Part shown: piece by piece, positions 51,651 through 60,825 of the stretch
Position numbering within the stretch: position 1 is the stretch's first letter
Layout: each line of letters starts with the position of its first letter
Assembly: GCA_023443745.1 (NCBI GenBank)
Contig: JAEZTB010000042.1
Coordinates: 1 to 64,000, forward strand
Reading direction: 5' to 3'
DNA: 64,000 nt
DNA from: Bacillota bacterium
Lineage (GTDB): Bacteria > Bacillota > Clostridia > DSM-8532
Notes under the pieces: generated by a model
What the model saw: the letters and a program-made list of their open reading frames with translations, nothing else
What the model was told of the DNA's origin: nothing
Database searches by the model: none
Translations under genes and position numbers: made by a program

Positions 51651-53123
51651 ATGAAACTGTCATTTGAGTATGGCCATGGTACCATGGAGGCCAATCTGCC
51701 TGATAATACCGACGTTTTCATTCCAGGAGAAACGGTGCAGGATCCGCCTTATCTTAAGGATGTTTATGAGGCGACACGGGAATCCATTCTAAATCCCATT
51801 GGCATGGAGCCCCTGTCTCAGCTTGCTAAAAAGGGCTCCAAGGTCACCATCATCTTTCCCGACAGGGTAAAGGGCGGCGAACAGCCCACCGCACACCGTA
51901 AGGTTGCCATTCCTATCATACTCGAAGAGCTTTATAAAGCCGGTGTTGAGAAGAGGGACATACTTCTGGTTTGTTCAAACGGTCTCCACAGGAAAAATAC
52001 CAAGGAGGAGATATTCAATATTCTTGGAGAAGAGCTCTTTAATGAGTTCTGGTACACCCATCAGATTATCAACCATGACAGTGAGGATTACGAGAATCTG
52101 GTGGATATAGGAAGAACCAGACGGGGCGACCCGGTTATCATGAATAAAGCTGTTTTTGATTCAGATGTTGCAATCCTCATCGGGCATACACAAGGCAATC
52201 CCTACGGAGGATATTCCGGGGGCTATAAGCACTGCTCTACAGGGATTACCCACTGGAAATCCATTGCGTCCCACCACGTGCCTGAAGTCATGCACCGCAA
52301 GGATTTTACTCCCGTTAACGGTAAGTCGCTTATGAGGAGCAAGTTTGATGAGATCGGCCAGCACATGGAAGAGAAAATGGGGAAAAAGTTCTTTTGCTGT
52401 GATGCTGTTTTAGATACAAAGTCCAGACAGATTGCAATTTTCAGCGGCTACGCAAAGGAAATGCAGCCTCTTTCGTGGGAGGTCGCCGACCAACGTACCT
52501 ATGTCCATTGGGCTGAAAAGAAATACGATGTCATGGTGTTTGGTATGCCGCAATTCTTTCATTATGGCAACGGCATGGGCACCAACCCTATCATGATGAT
52601 GCAGGCTCTTTCGGCACAGGTTATTCGCCACAAAAGGATTATGAGCGACCGCTGTGTCATTATCTGCTCATCGCTCTGTAATGGTTACTTCCACGACGAG
52701 CTTTTTACAGGTTATCGCGATCTCTACAACATGTTCCAGCATGACTACATGAACACACTTCCAGACATGGAACGCTACGGCGAGCACTTTGCTACCAATG
52801 AGGAATACATCAGAAACTATCGTTTCGGGAATGGGTTTCATCCGTATCACGCATACTCCATGATAAGCTGCGGACACATTGCCGAGATGAATACCTCCGC
52901 CATTTACATCGTGGGTGCACAGGATCCCGGCTATGCACGTGGAATGGGGCTTAAAACCAGAGCAACTTTTGAAGAGGCTCTTTTGGATGCGAAGAAGAAA
53001 TATGTTGGTGAAAATCCCAATATCCTCGCATTGCCACTTACTTTTAAGCTCAGTTCAGTCCATCTTTGCATGAAGAACAGCAATCCGGGAAACTACGGAG
53101 TAGATTTCTGCCATCAGATCTAG
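51651..53123 (+). CDS. LarA-family (nickel-pincer) racemase/epimerase homologue
   Basis: 490-aa LarA-like protein. Landmarks: FPDRVKGGEQPTAHRK, CSNGLHRKNT (His of the active-site set), LIGHTQGNPYGGYSGGYKH (His and the cofactor-binding Lys in GGYK) and HCSTGITHWKSIASHH. LarA of Lactobacillus racemises lactate with a nickel-pincer nucleotide; homologues use other 2-hydroxy acids or sugar acids. No larB/C/E cofactor genes are in this window. Substrate is unknown; the sugar operon suggests a polyhydroxy acid. ATG at 51651, AAGGA 10 nt upstream. Confidence 0.87.
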   Translation: MKLSFEYGHGTMEANLPDNTDVFIPGETVQDPPYLKDVYEATRESILNPIGMEPLSQLAKKGSKVTIIFPDRVKGGEQPTAHRKVAIPIILEELYKAGVEKRDILLVCSNGLHRKNTKEEIFNILGEELFNEFWYTHQIINHDSEDYENLVDIGRTRRGDPVIMNKAVFDSDVAILIGHTQGNPYGGYSGGYKHCSTGITHWKSIASHHVPEVMHRKDFTPVNGKSLMRSKFDEIGQHMEEKMGKKFFCCDAVLDTKSRQIAIFSGYAKEMQPLSWEVADQRTYVHWAEKKYDVMVFGMPQFFHYGNGMGTNPIMMMQALSAQVIRHKRIMSDRCVIICSSLCNGYFHDELFTGYRDLYNMFQHDYMNTLPDMERYGEHFATNEEYIRNYRFGNGFHPYHAYSMISCGHIAEMNTSAIYIVGAQDPGYARGMGLKTRATFEEALLDAKKKYVGENPNILALPLTFKLSSVHLCMKNSNPGNYGVDFCHQI

Positions 53124-53141
53124 AGATATATTAGGGGGTAT

Positions 53142-53173
53142 CACAAGCCAGCTGCTTTTGCAGCTGGCTTGTG
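53142..53173 (+). other. perfect 14-bp hairpin between LarA-like and epimerase genes
   Basis: CACAAGCCAGCTGC and GCAGCTGGCTTGTG enclose TTTT. No T-run follows, so it is likely an RNA stabiliser or processing site rather than a full terminator. The aldose epimerase gene begins 36 bp on. Confidence 0.65.
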
Positions 53174-53209
53174 GCCGCTATAGATATGGTTTGAAAGGAA
53201 GGGTCGTAA

Positions 53210-54085
53210 ATGATTTATACCATTGAGAATGAGAACTTGCAGGTGCAAATCAATAGCATGGGTGCAGAGCTCTGGTCAATAAAAAACAAGGAGGATGGCA
53301 CCGAACACCTATGGCAGGGCGATGCCTCAGTATGGCCCAGAAGGGCGCCCACCTTATTCCCCCACTGCGGTAAATTAAAAGATAACCGCACCATCATCAA
53401 TAACCAATACTATGAGTCATCCATTCACGGGTTTGCCCGGGACTATGATCACAGCGTGATTCAAAGGGATAATACATCCATAACCTTTCTGTTTGCCGAA
53501 AACAATGAAACGCTGAAAAAATACCCCTATTATTTTCGCCTTTATACCATTTTCCAGCTCGTAAGCAATCGATTGATTCAGACCTTCGAGATTGAGAATG
53601 TAAGCCAGGAGGAAATGTATTTCAACATAGGATACCATACGGGGTATAACGTGCCCTTTGACGAGAGTCATTCCATCTCAGACTATAGTCTGGTCTTTGA
53701 GGAGGAAGAGACCCCTATTGAGATTCTGTGTACCGACGGCGGTTTATTGAGCGGAAAACAAAAGATTTATTTTGAAAACCGGAAGGTCATTCCCTTACAC
53801 GATGAGCTTTTCCCGACAAGCTTCATCCTGTCGGACCTAAGTTCGGACCATGTCTCCATTGTTGAAAAGGATACCGGCAGATCTGTGCGGGTTGGCATAA
53901 AGGGCTTTCCCTATGTGGTGTTCTGGTCCACTCCCCAAAAGGTAAATTTTGTCTGTGTAGAGCCTTGGTACGGCTTGCCTGATCCATATGACACCGAAGG
54001 TCTGTTCAGTAATAAACCCGGCATACAGAAGCTGCAGCCGGGCAAGCACTTTACATGTATTCAGACTATTGAGATAGAAAAGTAA
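53210..54085 (+). CDS. aldose 1-epimerase-like protein
   Basis: 291-aa galactose-mutarotase-fold protein. Seen: LWQGDASVWPRRAPTLFPH with the start of the sugar-binding cleft, SSIHGFARD (catalytic His region) and NVPFDES. Family members interconvert alpha and beta sugars; LacX-type members also accept phosphorylated sugars. It is the last gene of the phosphofructokinase operon. The GAAAGGAAGG site precedes the ATG. Confidence 0.87.
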   Translation: MIYTIENENLQVQINSMGAELWSIKNKEDGTEHLWQGDASVWPRRAPTLFPHCGKLKDNRTIINNQYYESSIHGFARDYDHSVIQRDNTSITFLFAENNETLKKYPYYFRLYTIFQLVSNRLIQTFEIENVSQEEMYFNIGYHTGYNVPFDESHSISDYSLVFEEEETPIEILCTDGGLLSGKQKIYFENRKVIPLHDELFPTSFILSDLSSDHVSIVEKDTGRSVRVGIKGFPYVVFWSTPQKVNFVCVEPWYGLPDPYDTEGLFSNKPGIQKLQPGKHFTCIQTIEIEK

Positions 54086-54109
54086 TTTGAAGAGATCAAA
54101 TAAAATGGC

Positions 54110-54406
54110 TTAACGCCTCTTGGATAGTTCTTCGCAAATTTCTTCCCAGGTCAGGCCCTGATTAACCATGAGGACCGTAAGGTGATAGAGAAGGTCTGCA
54201 ATCTCATATCGGATTTCATCAGGAGCGTTGTTCTTGGCTGCGATGATGACTTCCGCTGCTTCCTCCCCCACCTTTTTGCAGATTTTATCAATTCCCTTGT
54301 CAAAAAGATAATTGGTGTAGGAGCCCTCCTTGGGGTTTACCCTACGGTCGGCTACTACATCATAGACTTCTTTAAAAATACTGAATTGCTCGCTCACTCT
54401 ATTCAA
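54110..54406 (-). CDS. hisE: phosphoribosyl-ATP pyrophosphatase
   Basis: 98-aa all-helical NTP pyrophosphohydrolase for the second step of histidine synthesis. Seen: YDVVADRRVNPKEGSYTNYL, KICKKVGEEAAEVIIAAKN with the metal-binding Glu set, and ELSKR tail. It overlaps hisI by 8 bp. Only hisI and hisE are present here; the other his genes are not in this window. Confidence 0.95.
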   Translation of the reverse strand: MNRVSEQFSIFKEVYDVVADRRVNPKEGSYTNYLFDKGIDKICKKVGEEAAEVIIAAKNNAPDEIRYEIADLLYHLTVLMVNQGLTWEEICEELSKRR

Positions 54407-54737
54407 TCCTTTCTATATTCCTATAAAAACATGTTCTATTCCCCGTATGGCAGGCGGCACCTGTTTGAACGACCTGGGCTAAAAGCGTGTCCCCATCACA
54501 ATCAAGGGATAGGGAAATCAGCTTTTGGAAATGACCCGAGGTTTCGCCCTTTATCCAAAGGCTTTGCCGGCTTCGGCTAAAATAGGTCATCTTCCGGGTT
54601 TCCAGGGTGAGGTCCAAAGCTTCCTTATTCATCCAAGCCATCATGAGCACCTCTTTGCTCTCGGCGTCCTGGGTGATGACAGGAACCAATCCCTGGCTAT
54701 TATATGCTACAGCCTCCATGAATACTTGTTTATCCAT
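54399..54737 (-). CDS. hisI: phosphoribosyl-AMP cyclohydrolase
   Basis: 112-aa zinc enzyme for the third step of histidine synthesis. Seen: VLMMAWMNKEALDLTLET, YFSRSRQSLWIKGETSGH, the metal site DCDGDTLL, and GAACHTGNRTCFYR with the zinc cysteines. GGGGGGAAGC precedes the ATG. It starts 9 bp after hom ends and overlaps hisE. Confidence 0.96.
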   Translation of the reverse strand: MDKQVFMEAVAYNSQGLVPVITQDAESKEVLMMAWMNKEALDLTLETRKMTYFSRSRQSLWIKGETSGHFQKLISLSLDCDGDTLLAQVVQTGAACHTGNRTCFYRNIERIE

Positions 54738-54746
54738 GCTTCCCCC

Positions 54747-56015
54747 CTAGCGCTCAACCCTGATGAGACTTTCGATTGAAATGACTGAGGGACAATTGCG
54801 CATTTCTTCCAATGCAGCATGGATCCATTTTTCATGAGCTTCGTGGGTTATAAAAATAATGGTGGCATGGTCATTGCCTCTGAGCTTTTGCATGACAGAA
54901 TCAAGACTCACATTGTGGCGGCCGAATATACCTGCAATTTCGGCCAATACACCGGGCTGATCTCGAACAACAAGTCTCAGGTAATATTCATCCTTCCAGT
55001 CCTCTTCAAAGGTAACCTGCTCGTCGTCGAGCCTCACACGGTGATGGGCACCGCTGTTCTGGCATGCCGTGACAATGTCGGAAACCAGGGCACTGGCGGT
55101 GGGAAGATCCCCCGCTCCGCGGCCATAAAACATAAGATTCCCAACCATATCCCCTTTAATATAAATGGCGTTATACGCATCCCTGACAGCAGATAACGGA
55201 TGGGACAGCGGAATAAAAGTGGGGTGTACCCTTGCTTCTATTTTCCCGTTCTGCTTTTTTGCTATGGCTAACAGCTTGATGCCAAATCCTAATTCTCTGG
55301 CATAACCGATGTCGTCTGCTGAGATTTTTGTAATACCCTCACAGTAGATATTGTCAACCGTTACCCGGTTTCTGAAGCATATGGTTGACAGGATGGACAG
55401 CTTATAGCGCGCATCATAGCCTTCAACATCGGCTGTGGGATCGGGCTCTGCGTAGCCCAACCTCTGGGCCTCTGCCAAGACGTCTTCAAAGCTTCGCCCT
55501 TCCTCACTCATCCGGGTGAGAATAAAATTAGTTGTACCATTAATGATGCCCATGAGCTTCTGGACATTGTTGGCCTGCAAGGATCGTCTGACTGATTTTA
55601 TAATGGGGATGCCTCCTGCAACACTGGCCTCAAAATATAGCCCGGCCCCCGATTTTCTCGCTTCGATTTCTAACTCATCCCAGCGCTTGGCAATGACTTC
55701 TTTATTAGCGGTAATGACTGATTTACCTCTTCTCAAAGCATCCCGGATAAAGGTAAATGCGGGCATTTCACCGCCCATAAACTCCGCAACTACTTCAATA
55801 CTGCTATCGTCAAGAATTTCTTGGAGATTATCGGTGAGCAGGCTTGCATCCACCTGAAATTGACGTTTTTTTGTTTTATCCCTGACCAGAATTCTCTTAA
55901 CTTCTATATCAAGGCCTTCGCGGTTTTTTATCATCTCACCGTTCTCTTGAAGAACCTTCATAACACCACAGCCAATGGTGCCGAGTCCCAAAAGTGCGAG
56001 ACCTACTTTTTTCAT
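54747..56015 (-). CDS. hom: homoserine dehydrogenase
   Basis: 422-aa enzyme reducing aspartate semialdehyde to homoserine for Thr and Met. It has the NAD-binding start LALLGLGTIGCGVMKVL, AEFMGGEMPAF, VITANKEVIAK, FEASVAGGIPIIKS and GIINGTTNFILTRM, and a C-terminal ACT domain (VVRDQPGVLAEIAGIFGRH) for feedback control. GAAAGGAGC precedes the ATG and an extended -10 promoter lies upstream. Confidence 0.97.
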   Translation of the reverse strand: MKKVGLALLGLGTIGCGVMKVLQENGEMIKNREGLDIEVKRILVRDKTKKRQFQVDASLLTDNLQEILDDSSIEVVAEFMGGEMPAFTFIRDALRRGKSVITANKEVIAKRWDELEIEARKSGAGLYFEASVAGGIPIIKSVRRSLQANNVQKLMGIINGTTNFILTRMSEEGRSFEDVLAEAQRLGYAEPDPTADVEGYDARYKLSILSTICFRNRVTVDNIYCEGITKISADDIGYARELGFGIKLLAIAKKQNGKIEARVHPTFIPLSHPLSAVRDAYNAIYIKGDMVGNLMFYGRGAGDLPTASALVSDIVTACQNSGAHHRVRLDDEQVTFEEDWKDEYYLRLVVRDQPGVLAEIAGIFGRHNVSLDSVMQKLRGNDHATIIFITHEAHEKWIHAALEEMRNCPSVISIESLIRVER

Positions 56016-56056
56016 AAAAATGCTCCTTTCGAGGTAAAGACAACACTATTGTGACT

Positions 56057-56065
56057 ATTATACCA
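56057..56065 (-). promoter_or_regulatory. extended -10 promoter of hom-hisI-hisE
   Basis: TGGTATAAT on the minus strand is a perfect extended -10 box, 41 bp before the hom start; the -35 region is weak. Confidence 0.6.
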
Positions 56066-56136
56066 GATGGTTTCATTTATAAAAAGCATTTCATAGGCAT
56101 CCTCCGCACCCCTTTATTGGATACGGTATACGCAAA

Positions 56137-56170
56137 GAGGACAGCCAATGTTCGAAGTTTGGCTGTCCTC
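56137..56170 (-). terminator. terminator of the sugar ABC/oxidoreductase operon
   Basis: GAGGACAGCCAA and TTGGCTGTCCTC pair perfectly across a 10-nt loop, 40 bp after the oxidoreductase gene. The T-run is short. Confidence 0.75.
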
Positions 56171-56210
56171 CTTGCCTTATTAAAGTGTAAATGAGATTAG
56201 CTATAATTCC

Positions 56211-57443
56211 CTACATCATTTCTATTGTTTTTCCTGTTAAGCGTGATTCCTCCGCGGCCAGTGCCATGAGATGGCTCTGAATAGAAACCTCGGAAGATGT
56301 TAGCCCCTTGTATTGCCCATTGGAGGCCACTTGCCTGACAAAATCCTTCATTAATCCGTAATCTCCACCCGAGTGCCCTCCGCCATGCGGATTGATCTCA
56401 ACTGTCTCCCGTTTACCTGACACAAAGTCATCCACGTGAATAATGTTTTCTTCCATATCGCCTGTGATTTGACCATGGGTTCCCATAAGATTTATGGTAC
56501 GCTTGATTTCCTTTGTAAAGGCGCACATACCCATTGACACCGTTACCCCATTATCATACAGGAGGTTCACAACCTGATTGTCTACAACATCGTTGTCGCA
56601 AGCATAAACACACCGTCCATAAGGTCCTTCTCTAAGTGCCTTTATTCGTGCTTCCATGGATGTTTCATTGGATATAGCGGATGTGGGCCAATCGGTGCTT
56701 TCACCTAAGTATAAGCGAGTTGCATCGTAAGGACAGGTGTCGGCATGCGGACAGCCTAATATACAGCGATCCGGTGCGCCCTCCGGCCTGTTTTCGTGCT
56801 TAAAATGCCTAAGTGAACCAAAGGAAGCTACAGAGACACATTTCCCTCCTACAAGGAAATTGAGTATATCCATATCATGGCAGCATTTAGCCAATATCAT
56901 GGGGCTGGTTTCATCCTTTCTCCGCCAGTTGCCACGGACAAAGGAATGGGCTTGGTGCCAATATCCTACAGACTCCAGATGCTGAATACTAACAAGCGTG
57001 CCTATTTTACCTTCATCCAGAATTCTTTTCAATTCTGAGAAAAACTCCGTATATCTTAACACATGGCAAACAGATAAAACTAATCCGCGTTTTCGTGCTT
57101 CTTCGTCCATGGCCTTCAGCTCATTGGCATCATAGGACATGGGTTTTTCGAGGAGTACATGGTAGCCCTGAGCCAGGGCCTTCATGGTCGGCTCAAAATG
57201 CATGCGGTCATTGGTGCATATGAGTACGGCATCGGCAAACTTCGGACGGTCCAATATTTCTTCCCATGAGTTGTATGCGTTTTCCGGCGAAATATGATGC
57301 TCCTGTTTGAAGGTATTTCTTCTTTCGCCATCAGGCTCCGCTACCCCCACAAAGGTTAACTCCTGTGGTTTTTGAAGGGCATAGGGAGCATAAGACAGAA
57401 GTCCTCTTTGGCCTGCTCCCAAAAGTATGGCTTTAACCGGCAT
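56211..57443 (-). CDS. Gfo/Idh/MocA-family oxidoreductase
   Basis: 410-aa NAD(P)-dependent sugar oxidoreductase. The Rossmann motif is LLGAGQRGLLSY, and EKPMSYD is the family's catalytic/cofactor Lys motif. A Cys-rich stretch (CILGCPHADTCPYDA) in the middle is typical for one subgroup. GGGHSGGDYGLMKDFV contains the His pair of the active site. As last gene of the operon it probably oxidises the sugar released by the surface enzyme and imported by the ABC transporter; substrate inferred only. Confidence 0.9.
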   Translation of the reverse strand: MPVKAILLGAGQRGLLSYAPYALQKPQELTFVGVAEPDGERRNTFKQEHHISPENAYNSWEEILDRPKFADAVLICTNDRMHFEPTMKALAQGYHVLLEKPMSYDANELKAMDEEARKRGLVLSVCHVLRYTEFFSELKRILDEGKIGTLVSIQHLESVGYWHQAHSFVRGNWRRKDETSPMILAKCCHDMDILNFLVGGKCVSVASFGSLRHFKHENRPEGAPDRCILGCPHADTCPYDATRLYLGESTDWPTSAISNETSMEARIKALREGPYGRCVYACDNDVVDNQVVNLLYDNGVTVSMGMCAFTKEIKRTINLMGTHGQITGDMEENIIHVDDFVSGKRETVEINPHGGGHSGGDYGLMKDFVRQVASNGQYKGLTSSEVSIQSHLMALAAEESRLTGKTIEMM

Positions 57444-57479
57444 ATCATCATTCCTTTTTGATAAATTTATTACAGCGAA

Positions 57480-58319
57480 CTACATTTTAATCCCTGCAAA
57501 GGTAAGTCCTTCAACAAACTGTTTTTGGAAAAACATAAAAACAAGAATCATCGGTATGGATGCCATAACCGAGCCGGCCATAATAACCGGGAAATTTGTT
57601 ATGTATTGTCCGGAAAGGGACGCAATGCCAACCGAGAGAGTCATCTTTTCATTTGAATGGTTGCAGATCAGCGGCCATACGAGGTCGTTCCAGGACCATA
57701 AAAATACGCAGATGGACAGCGCGACCAGACCGGATTTTGCCAGGGGAAGCATAATCTTGAAGTATATGCCAAACTGACTGCAGCCATCTATAGTTGCCGC
57801 TTCCTCAAGCTCATCGGGCATCGACATGAATACCTGTCGGAGCAGGAATACGCCAAAAGCGGTGAAAATACCCGGAAGAACCAGTCCGCCAAGACTGTCC
57901 GCCAGTCCCATCTTGTTTATTAACAAGAAATTCGGTATCAGAAATACCTGAGACGGAACCATAAAGACCGAAATTACAAGTATAAACAGGAAGTTCCGTC
58001 CGGGGAACTTGATCCTCGCAAAAGCGTATGCCGCCATTGAACTCAATATGAGCTGTCCTGCCACCCTGCCGACGGCCATGACAATGGTATTGAAATAGTA
58101 ATACCCGAATGTAAGCGTTGATGTTGCCTTAATATAATTATTGAATTTCCAGTTCTTGGGGAATATGATAATGGGTATGTGAGTAGCCTCGCCCAGGGTT
58201 TTGAAGGAGGTCAGGATCATCCAGATGAACGGCCCTATCATGACCACGCACCCGACTACCAATATGGCATGAATGGCTGCCCGCGCTTTGAAACCTGTTT
58301 CCAATCTGTTTTGACTCAT
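57480..58319 (-). CDS. sugar ABC transporter permease (MalG type, CUT1)
   Basis: 279-aa permease with six membrane segments and the coupling loop EEAATIDGCSQFGIYFKIML. AAGGAGG precedes the ATG. It is the partner of the MalF-like permease at 58332, 12 bp upstream. No ATPase gene is in the operon, so a shared MsmX-type ATPase elsewhere probably energises it. Confidence 0.94.
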   Translation of the reverse strand: MSQNRLETGFKARAAIHAILVVGCVVMIGPFIWMILTSFKTLGEATHIPIIIFPKNWKFNNYIKATSTLTFGYYYFNTIVMAVGRVAGQLILSSMAAYAFARIKFPGRNFLFILVISVFMVPSQVFLIPNFLLINKMGLADSLGGLVLPGIFTAFGVFLLRQVFMSMPDELEEAATIDGCSQFGIYFKIMLPLAKSGLVALSICVFLWSWNDLVWPLICNHSNEKMTLSVGIASLSGQYITNFPVIMAGSVMASIPMILVFMFFQKQFVEGLTFAGIKM

Positions 58320-58331
58320 TAGAAATCCTCC

Positions 58332-59288
58332 TTAATTATAATGTACCCACTTCTTCTGCAGGGCGAGCTGTATTGATGTGATGATCATGATTATCACCAG
58401 TATCACTACCGCTATTGCCGCGCCGTAGCCTTTATCATACTGAATAAAGGAGCTCCGGAAGAATAGGAAGACCACTGACTGCACACTGTCAATCGCGGGG
58501 TTGCTTTTACTTATCATAAGATAGATGACGTCGAACACCTGAAGGGAGCCTATAATTGTCGTAATCATAAGAAAAAACATGGTAGGCGACAGTAAAGGTA
58601 TGGTAATTCTGAAAAACTTCTGCGTCGCGCTCGCGCCGTCTATGGACGCCGCTTCATAGTAATGCCGGGGTATATCCTGGAGCCCGGATAACAGAATGAT
58701 CATATTGTAGCCAATGGCACCCCATACCGAAACCAAAACAATAGAATAGATGGCTATCCTGGAATCTGTAATCCACTGCGGCCCCGCGATACCGAATAGC
58801 CCGAGCAAATTGTTGATAAGACCGAATTCCGCATTAAAAAGCCATTGCCAAATCATTGCCACAGCCGCGGGCAGCGTAACCTGCGGAAGAAAGAATATCG
58901 TCCTGTAAATTCCGATGCCAGAAAGCTTATTATTCAGCAAAGCCGCGACAATCAGCGAGATCACTATGCTAAGAGGGACATATGCTACTGTGAACACCAG
59001 TGTGTTTTTTAAGGACATCCAGAAGCCCATATCCGCAAATAGCTTCTGATAGTTTTTCAGTCCCACCCACTTCATGGGATCAAAGCCCTTATACCTATTC
59101 AGGCTGAAGAATAGGGTCTGAAATATCGGAATGATATAAAAGGCCAGCAGTCCGATAAGGTTAGGCAAAATCATAACATAAGCCCAAAAATAGTCCTGCC
59201 TTTTTTTGGAACGAAGGCTCCGGTATCCTCTCACTTTATTAAAATCAGGCCCGGTTAACACATTGTTTTTTGCTGCCGGAACATTCAC
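58332..59288 (-). CDS. sugar ABC transporter permease (MalF type, CUT1)
   Basis: 318-aa permease with a cytosolic N-tail, six membrane segments and the coupling loop YEAASIDGASATQKFFRITI. I chose the GTG at 59288, 7 nt after AAGGGGG; the TTG two codons earlier is too close to that site. It pairs with the MalG-like protein and the binding protein at 59377. Confidence 0.93.
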   Translation of the reverse strand: MNVPAAKNNVLTGPDFNKVRGYRSLRSKKRQDYFWAYVMILPNLIGLLAFYIIPIFQTLFFSLNRYKGFDPMKWVGLKNYQKLFADMGFWMSLKNTLVFTVAYVPLSIVISLIVAALLNNKLSGIGIYRTIFFLPQVTLPAAVAMIWQWLFNAEFGLINNLLGLFGIAGPQWITDSRIAIYSIVLVSVWGAIGYNMIILLSGLQDIPRHYYEAASIDGASATQKFFRITIPLLSPTMFFLMITTIIGSLQVFDVIYLMISKSNPAIDSVQSVVFLFFRSSFIQYDKGYGAAIAVVILVIIMIITSIQLALQKKWVHYN

Positions 59289-59376
59289 ATTCAAGCCCCC
59301 TTGCTTTTTTTAAGGCGGGCAACCCACCTTTTATCCCGGTAGATCGCCCACCCTTCGTTTTACATCCAATCAAACG

Positions 59377-60708
59377 TTACTCATTTTCTTCGGCTATAGC
59401 CTCATTCATTGCCTTCGCCACATTCTTGCACGCTTCCTCGAGAGATATCTGTCCGTCCCAGGCTTTAATGAAATTCTCTTCCTCAGCCAGACCCCATACA
59501 GGTCTTGAAGGGGATGTTGAATAAGGTACGGCATTCTTCACTTCATCAATAAAGGCCTTCTGCAGGTTATACCCGGTTCCCGCCTCGACCCATCCGCCCT
59601 GTGTGCCGTTATAGGCCGGTATAGCAGCGCCCATGTTTGCGGATATCTCAGCGCTTTCCTTGTTGCCCAGGAATTTAAGCAGCTTCCAAGCCTCGTCGGA
59701 ATGCTTGCCGTTAGCAGCCATCACATTGGTCAGGCCATTGATTACGACACTCCTTTTTCCTTTATAGAGGGGAAAGGATACGACATCCCATTTGTTGTCA
59801 AAGCCTTCGATATCTTTGAAATAGGCTACGTTCCAGGAACCGCCCGAAACCATGGCGACCTTCCCCGATGAGAACAGGTCAAGGTTGAAATTATCCGTAA
59901 GGAATTTCTGTGTCGGCGATACCTTGTGGACATTGATAAGGTCGGTCCAGATTTTCATAGCTTCCATTGTCTCAGGCCGGTCATATCCGGAGCTTTTTCC
60001 ATCGGGGCTGATGACATAACCGCCTCCGGCCGCAATTGTATTGTATGTAGCCTGCTGGTTGTCATAGCTTGCTGCGACTCCATATATGCCCTTTTCAGGG
60101 TCGGTCAGCTTTTTGGCTGTCGCAACCATATCGTCCCATGTCCAATCGTCCTTGGGGTAGGGGACGTTTGCCTGGTCAAACAGTGTCTTATTATAGAAAA
60201 AGGCGATTGTGTCAAAATCCTTAGGTATTCCAAATTGCTTTCCAAACATCTGAGCGCCTTTTACGAGGGCTTCCGGGTATACGCTCATGTCGAAGCCGTC
60301 TGCCTTGATCCTGTCATCCAGCATTTCAACCATTTGGCCCTTTACATATTTCGCGGCTTGTGAAATAGACATCCAAAGGACATCAGACATCGTCCCTGCC
60401 TGGGCTGCGGCGTCAAGCTTTGTCCAGTACTGATCCCAAGGGCTGACTTCAACCTTTACGGTTATATTGGGGTTTTCCTTGGTAAACGCTTCACACATCG
60501 CTTTCATTGCAGGCTCCTGGTTGGTATCCCAGATGGAATATATGAGCGTTACCTTCGGCTGATCTTTTGCAGGCTCCTGTCCTTGGGGCTGAATGGTGGG
60601 CGTTGTCTGTTGGTTTCCATCTGTGCCTGTGCTTCCCCCGCACGCGCTAAGTGCCATTAAGATCACCATCGCACATAGCAATAAAGCTAAAATCCTTTTC
60701 CCTTTCAT
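59377..60708 (-). CDS. sugar ABC transporter substrate-binding lipoprotein
   Basis: 443-aa family 1 solute-binding protein. The lipoprotein signal ends in ALSAC, followed by a Thr/Gln/Pro linker, then the binding domain with TLIYSIWDTNQEPAMKAMCE, a typical AFYNKTLFDQANVPYPKDDW stretch in part, and a long C-lobe. It would capture the oligosaccharide released by the surface enzyme upstream. AGGAGG precedes the ATG. Confidence 0.94.
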   Translation of the reverse strand: MKGKRILALLLCAMVILMALSACGGSTGTDGNQQTTPTIQPQGQEPAKDQPKVTLIYSIWDTNQEPAMKAMCEAFTKENPNITVKVEVSPWDQYWTKLDAAAQAGTMSDVLWMSISQAAKYVKGQMVEMLDDRIKADGFDMSVYPEALVKGAQMFGKQFGIPKDFDTIAFFYNKTLFDQANVPYPKDDWTWDDMVATAKKLTDPEKGIYGVAASYDNQQATYNTIAAGGGYVISPDGKSSGYDRPETMEAMKIWTDLINVHKVSPTQKFLTDNFNLDLFSSGKVAMVSGGSWNVAYFKDIEGFDNKWDVVSFPLYKGKRSVVINGLTNVMAANGKHSDEAWKLLKFLGNKESAEISANMGAAIPAYNGTQGGWVEAGTGYNLQKAFIDEVKNAVPYSTSPSRPVWGLAEEENFIKAWDGQISLEEACKNVAKAMNEAIAEENE

Positions 60709-60825
60709 TTTTAAATCCTCCTGTTTGTTATTTTATTTTTAATCCGGCGCCGTCGGCATCCTTCGGTGATAAGTCCTCCAATAAATACCCCGGCACCAAA
60801 TAATTGAAAATTTATTTCACGCCGA

